A stretch of 64,000 nt of DNA from DATMNI01 sp035570275. GTDB lineage: Bacteria > Acidobacteriota > Terriglobia > Bryobacterales > Bryobacteraceae. The notes under the pieces were generated by a model, which saw nothing but the letters and a program-made list of their open reading frames with translations, searched no databases and was not told the origin of the DNA. Shown one piece after another: positions 60,336 to 64,000 of this stretch. Position numbers and translations under genes: made by a program. The stretch is from NCBI GenBank assembly GCA_035570275.1, contig DATMNI010000217.1, forward strand, positions 14,205 to 78,204. Direction: 5' to 3'. Position 1 is the first letter of the stretch. The number at the start of each line of letters is the position of its first letter.

Positions 60336-61598
60336 TTACCTGATTAAGTTGATAGTGTCCTGGCTTAATTGATCGGAAGTAGTGACCACCTTGGAGTTAG
60401 CCTCATATCCGCGCTGGTAAACGATCAGGTTGGTGAACTCCTTGGCGATATCCACCGTGGAAGCCTCCACGGAACCGCCCACAATGGAGCCGCGGCCGCC
60501 GGTTCCCGGTATCCCGACCGTGGGAGTTGCCGTGCGCGCGCTGAGCTGGAAGGCGTTATTGCCGGCGGCGATCAGCGTATCGGCGTTGCGTATGGATGCC
60601 AACGCTACCTGGCCCACGATTACCTGGTCGCCGTTGGAGTACGCCGCCAGAATGCCGCCGCCGTCCGCCAATCCCACGTGCACTAGTTCGCCCGCGGTTT
60701 TGCCGTTCTGCGAGCTGGCTGAAGGCGACGAAGGCTGGCCAAACTGCGTGAGCCGGCCGGTCGTCCCGTTGAACATACCCCAACTAACGCTCATGTCCGC
60801 GGCCCCGTCGGCCAGACCGGCAACGGCTATCGATACCGGGGCCCCGGCCGGGGGATCGATCAACTGTCCATCGGCGCCGAAAGTCAGAGTGCCGGTCGCG
60901 CCCGTGGAAACAGGCGTCCCCGCCGTTCCCCCGCTGACGTCTTCGCCCGGGATCATCACGTCATAGCTCCAGGAGTTGGCGCCGGTTTTCTGGAAGTTCA
61001 GCGTGAGGACGTGGTTTGTGCCCAGGCTGTCAACCACCGTCATCGGCGTGGTGAAGTTTGAGGTCGCATCAGCCGTCGCCCCCGCGTTCAGGTTAAGATC
61101 GGCGGTGAATGCGGTGGTGGGTACCGGCGGCCGCAGGGAGCCGACCGGCACAATGATGTTGCCAATTGGCCCGTTGGTGTTCACCAGGCCGGTAGCCGGG
61201 TCAAGCGTGGTCCAACCCTGTACACGGTCACCCGTGTCGGTAAGCAGATTGCCGTTCTTATCGGCCTGAAAATTGCCCGCACGCGTGTACGTTGTGTTGC
61301 CCTGGCTATTCTGCAGCACAAAGAATCCGTCCCCCTGAATGGCCGCATCCAGCAGGCCGCCGCTGGTCTGGAGGGCGCCCTGAGTAAACTCCCGGATGGT
61401 AAGGGGCGTGCCTGTGCCGAATCCGACTTGGGTGTCGCCAAGCCCCGCGCCCAGAGACTGGGTCACCAGGTCGCGGAAGGCTACCTGGCTGGCCTTGAAG
61501 CCCGGCGTATTCAGATTGGCCAGGTTGTTGCCCGTCACGTCAATCGCCGTGGATGTTGCGTTTAGTGCTGAGAGTGCCGTTGAGAAAGAAGTAAACAT
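60336..61598 (-). CDS. flgE: Flagellar hook protein FlgE
   Basis: The 420-aa protein starts MFTSFSTALSALNATSTAIDVTGNNLANLNTPGFKAS, the N-terminal rod/hook motif, and ends GSVEASTVDIAKEFTNLIVYQRGYEANSKVVTTSDQLSQDTINLIR, the matching C-terminal motif. The central region contains a FlgE D2-like domain (VVDSLGTNHVLTLNFQKTGANSW). It polymerises into the hook outside the cell after export. It follows flgD by 12 bases. Confidence 0.94.
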   Translation of the reverse strand: MFTSFSTALSALNATSTAIDVTGNNLANLNTPGFKASQVAFRDLVTQSLGAGLGDTQVGFGTGTPLTIREFTQGALQTSGGLLDAAIQGDGFFVLQNSQGNTTYTRAGNFQADKNGNLLTDTGDRVQGWTTLDPATGLVNTNGPIGNIIVPVGSLRPPVPTTAFTADLNLNAGATADATSNFTTPMTVVDSLGTNHVLTLNFQKTGANSWSYDVMIPGEDVSGGTAGTPVSTGATGTLTFGADGQLIDPPAGAPVSIAVAGLADGAADMSVSWGMFNGTTGRLTQFGQPSSPSASSQNGKTAGELVHVGLADGGGILAAYSNGDQVIVGQVALASIRNADTLIAAGNNAFQLSARTATPTVGIPGTGGRGSIVGGSVEASTVDIAKEFTNLIVYQRGYEANSKVVTTSDQLSQDTINLIR

Positions 61599-61610
61599 TA
61601 GATTCTCCTG

Positions 61611-61970
61611 TTAGGGTTTCGGTGTGGCTGCGGTGGCTGCGGCGCTGGCTGCGGTGGCCGTGTCCAGGTCCTGGCGAATGGCGGTGATGTCCTGACCGGT
61701 ATTCATCGACTGTTCCAACTGCTGGAATTGCGCAAGCTGGGTCATGAATTGCGTGCCGTCGGCCGGTTGTAGCGGATCCTGGTTCTTCAGTTGCGCCACC
61801 AGAAGCTGCAGGAACATGTTCTTGGTGACTTGGGTGGAGCCAGTGGCGGCGGCCGGTGACGTACTCTGGCTGGTGCCGCTCGATGGCGTGCTTGGCGCAG
61901 TGGTAATGTTGAGTTTCTTGCCGCCCTGCACGAAAGTGTTGTTGGAGTTGAGTGAGCTGACTGGTGACAT
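61611..61970 (-). CDS. flgD: Hook-capping protein FlgD (short form)
   Basis: The 119-aa protein has the FlgD N-terminal domain (TKNMFLQLLVAQLKNQDPLQPADGTQFMTQLAQFQQLEQSMNT). The usual C-terminal Tudor/FN3-like part (total about 220 residues) is missing, so the protein ends with an Ala/Thr-rich tail. It guides hook polymerisation from the distal end. The short form occurs in several phyla, so it is probably functional. Confidence 0.88.
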   Translation of the reverse strand: MSPVSSLNSNNTFVQGGKKLNITTAPSTPSSGTSQSTSPAAATGSTQVTKNMFLQLLVAQLKNQDPLQPADGTQFMTQLAQFQQLEQSMNTGQDITAIRQDLDTATAASAAATAATPKP

Positions 61971-61980
61971 ATGTTTTCCC

Positions 61981-62550
61981 CTAGGCGAAGTTGACTTCGT
62001 TCGAAATCAGCCTGTTGATATCCTGTTGCGAGTAGCCGTGGTCGTATAACGAGGCGATGATTCCGGCGTTGATCTGCCGCCCGTTGGGCAGTTGCACCAT
62101 TTCGTTCGGCTGGTTCTGCGTGAATGGGCCGTAGGGCGTTATCGCATTCTTCTCCACGACCGTCCCGCCCACCATTTGCGCCACTTTGGCGGCCGTGGCA
62201 GGCGTGGCGAAGTAGGTCGGGTTGAAGCCGTAAGTGACGCCGTTGGGCCCCTGGCCTCCCGGGTTGGCCACCCAGGGATTGTCGCCGAAGACGGACTGCA
62301 CCGTCGGTGGCGGAGGGGGCGCCGGAGGAGTGGCCGCCGGCGGATCCACTTGGCTGCTGAACAGCTTGCGAAAATCCGCTGCAGCGTCTCCGGACGAGCC
62401 TCCCGTGGAAGTACTGGCTGCCGGTTTGGAAGTGGCAGTTGCCGGAGCGGGCGAATCGGTGGAGGCGGCTACCGTGCTGTGGCGCGCCGGGTTGCGCTGG
62501 GTGTACATGGTTTGCAGCGATTGCCTTATTGAAGCGTTGACATGAACCAT
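61981..62550 (-). CDS. Flagellar-cluster hypothetical protein between FlgD and FliK
   Basis: The 189-aa protein starts at ATG 62550 after AAAGGA and overlaps the end of the FliK-like gene by 25 bases. The first 100 residues are Ala/Thr/Ser/Pro-rich (a PPAPPPPPTVQSVF stretch), probably unfolded. The C-terminal 85 residues are conserved-looking: GYNP/FNPTYFATPATAAKVAQMVGG, GPFTQNQPNEMVQLPNGRQINAGIIASLYDHGYSQQDINRLI. No family is recognised. Position and length suggest an exported hook-related factor or a chaperone substrate. Confidence 0.65.
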   Translation of the reverse strand: MVHVNASIRQSLQTMYTQRNPARHSTVAASTDSPAPATATSKPAASTSTGGSSGDAAADFRKLFSSQVDPPAATPPAPPPPPTVQSVFGDNPWVANPGGQGPNGVTYGFNPTYFATPATAAKVAQMVGGTVVEKNAITPYGPFTQNQPNEMVQLPNGRQINAGIIASLYDHGYSQQDINRLISNEVNFA

Positions 62551-64000
62551 TCGAAATCCTTTCCTTTCTCTTTGCGATTGAGTTGTTCTTCGGGAACTTT
62601 CGGCCGTGTGGACTGTTGGTCGCCGGGCTGTTGTTCCCGGCTGTTCTGGCCGGGTTGGCCGTTCGAATCTTGCGGCGAGCCGCTGGACGGCTCGGCCTGA
62701 CGGTGCCATTCTGTGCTGCCCGAGGCACCTGGGTGCCAGGTTTCGTTTCGAAACCCGGATTCGGTCAGGCGCGACGAGAGGGTAGGCAAGTCCTCCCGCA
62801 GGGTTTCGGCCAGATGCGCGTCCGGTGTCCGCACGGCGACATGCACTTCGCCGTCCCGCTCCACCAACCGCACCTCCACGCGCCGGTCACCATCGTTAAC
62901 TTCCAGCCGGATGTCGCGCGCCGCGGCCGGCGCTGGCGGCGTCTCCGGCGCCGAGGGTAGTTCTACCGTTCCCTTGGGGCGCAGCGGGTCCGAGTTGGAC
63001 GGACTGGCGGGTTGCCCGGAAACGCGACCCGCTGGCGGCTCTGGAGCCATTGTCATGTGCGGCACGGTCTTAACGCCCGCAAAAGGCGCTTCGGCGTCGA
63101 CTGACTGGGGCGCGTCGGCCTTTCGCAATCGATCCGGTGCGGCGTCTTTCCGTTTCTGCCCGTCCGATGGCGAATTGTCCTGTTGGTGACCGGCGGCCGT
63201 GCCTGCGGGTGGGGCTGCGGACGGAACCGCCGGCTTCCCGGACGAATCGGCAGCCACAAACGGCAGCCTGTCCGGTACGCCTGCCTTGGCTGGGGCGTCG
63301 GTTTGCGCTCGTGCTGCCGGGGCCGCCGTCACCGCGAGCTCGCCGGACGCAGTCACGGGGATCAACATGGGGATCAAGTGCGCCTCAAACGCCAGGTTGG
63401 GCGCCTCTCCCGGATTCATCGAATCTGGCGAAGCTGCGACGGAGTTTGCCAGCGGTTCGGGCAGGGGCGTCGCCGGCGCCGCGGTGGCTACGGGTTGACG
63501 CCTGGGCGCCGGGCTGTCGGACTCAAGTCGCGACAGCGGCGCAGTCTGCGCCTCCATTGCCGCGTGCATCTCGGTCACGGTTAAGGGTGCGCCCTGGTCT
63601 GGAGCAAGATGGACCGGAACATTGGCTCCGCTGTCGCGAACTGGCTGGTTCGGGTCCATCGCGGCCAACTCGGAGTGCTGTGCATCACTCGATGTGGTCA
63701 TCTTCTGGCGAGTGGTGGCCGGATGAAACCCGGCGCGCTGCGGTGCCGCGTATACCTGGTCCGCTTGGCGGTTGGCTAAGGGGCTGGAAACTATCGAAGC
63801 GGCTGCCCCCGCCGAGTCCAACAGCTTGGTCCAGTCCGGCGGCGCGTCTTCGGCTGGTGCGTTCCCGGCTGGTGCGTTCCCGGCTGGTGCGTCGGTTCCC
63901 GGTAGTGCAATTTCGGGCGGCATGCTCACACCGGCGAGGGCCGCTGCTGCCTGTACTGTCCCCAGAGCGGCCGGCCCAGCTATCTGGTTGGCCAGCAGAC
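62526..64000 (-). CDS. fliK: FliK-like hook-length control protein (partial, runs off the window)
   Basis: The frame is open to the window edge; a GTG at 63929 is a possible start, but the sequence above it continues without a stop. The protein is Pro/Ala-rich with low complexity, as is typical for FliK. Near the C-terminus it has the FliK domain (DIRLEVNDGDRRVEVRLVERDGEVHVAVRTPDAHLAETLREDLPTLSSRLTESGF) and a Gln-rich tail. FliK measures the hook during export and triggers the switch through FlhB. An AGNAP repeat near the visible N-terminus comes from a 15-bp tandem repeat. About 490 residues are in the window. Confidence 0.85.
   Translation of the reverse strand, partial: LLANQIAGPAALGTVQAAAALAGVSMPPEIALPGTDAPAGNAPAGNAPAEDAPPDWTKLLDSAGAAASIVSSPLANRQADQVYAAPQRAGFHPATTRQKMTTSSDAQHSELAAMDPNQPVRDSGANVPVHLAPDQGAPLTVTEMHAAMEAQTAPLSRLESDSPAPRRQPVATAAPATPLPEPLANSVAASPDSMNPGEAPNLAFEAHLIPMLIPVTASGELAVTAAPAARAQTDAPAKAGVPDRLPFVAADSSGKPAVPSAAPPAGTAAGHQQDNSPSDGQKRKDAAPDRLRKADAPQSVDAEAPFAGVKTVPHMTMAPEPPAGRVSGQPASPSNSDPLRPKGTVELPSAPETPPAPAAARDIRLEVNDGDRRVEVRLVERDGEVHVAVRTPDAHLAETLREDLPTLSSRLTESGFRNETWHPGASGSTEWHRQAEPSSGSPQDSNGQPGQNSREQQPGDQQSTRPKVPEEQLNRKEKGKDFEWFMSTLQ
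63856..63885. repeat. 15-bp tandem repeat in fliK
   Basis: Two perfect copies of GCTGGTGCGTTCCCG are followed by a third imperfect copy and encode AGNAP repeats. They are in frame within fliK. Confidence 0.65.

Overview
The window looks like a chromosomal segment of an Acidobacteriota bacterium of the Bryobacterales/Solibacter type. The evidence is the high GC content, three long carboxypeptidase-like/TonB-dependent receptors of the Oar type, two large FtsX permeases of the acidobacterial duplicated orphan permease (ADOP) type, a reaction-centre-type cytochrome c, DUF6152/DUF6282/DUF6644 proteins, many signal-peptide TPR proteins and REP-like intergenic repeats. Nothing phage-like, no insertion sequence and no CRISPR array was seen. 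The assignment rests on recognised families, not on a database search.

Region 1 (1-12.7 kb) is a catabolic locus. Minus-strand genes encode a cytochrome c, a GlcG/HbpS-like protein, a glutathione-independent formaldehyde dehydrogenase, a 57-residue Tat peptide and a Tat-signal thiamine-diphosphate enzyme cut by the window edge. Plus-strand genes encode two paralogous DUF6644 membrane proteins, a DUF6152 protein, an exported protein and a GntR/FCD regulator. A further minus-strand group encodes a DUF6282 hydrolase, a GalB-like PIG-L hydratase, a LigB-LigA fused extradiol dioxygenase, an SDR, a DASS transporter and a DUF1932 dehydrogenase. I read this as a protocatechuate/gallate-type meta-cleavage pathway, possibly for methoxylated aromatics because a formaldehyde dehydrogenase is present. 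Variants of one 10-bp motif, TGATATGTCA, lie at or near five promoters of the locus, including the regulator's own, so one GntR regulon is likely.

Region 2 (12.8-30 kb) holds two coupled TPR genes, three Oar-like receptors (one split by a frameshift), a VWA-TPR protein, a tRNA-Arg, an unexplained 0.8-kb stretch with a small zinc-ribbon frame and several hairpins, and a laminin-G/DUF1080-like secreted protein.

Region 3 (30-36 kb) holds two double-domain KaiC/RAD55-like ATPases around a histidine kinase with a degenerate receiver domain and a NarL-type response regulator. The upstream KaiC gene, kinase and regulator overlap and are probably one operon. Next come an exported hypothetical protein, a secreted GlcG/HbpS protein and a second SDR.

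Region 4 (37.5-51.3 kb) holds a Ser/Thr kinase fused to a formylglycine-generating-enzyme-like domain, a PDZ-GAF-SpoIIE phosphatase, a decayed arsenite methyltransferase, a secreted BNR-repeat protein, a divergent pair of ADOP permeases with palindromes between them, and a TPR protein.

Region 5 (51.4-64 kb) is a flagellar cluster on the minus strand: FliK (cut by the window edge), a small unknown protein, FlgD, FlgE, FliN, FliO, FliP, FliQ, FliR, FlhB, FlhA, FlhF, a FliA-type sigma factor, a long FliN/FliY-like protein and a membrane-anchored coiled protein. Most neighbours overlap by 1-11 bases. FlhG does not follow FlhF.
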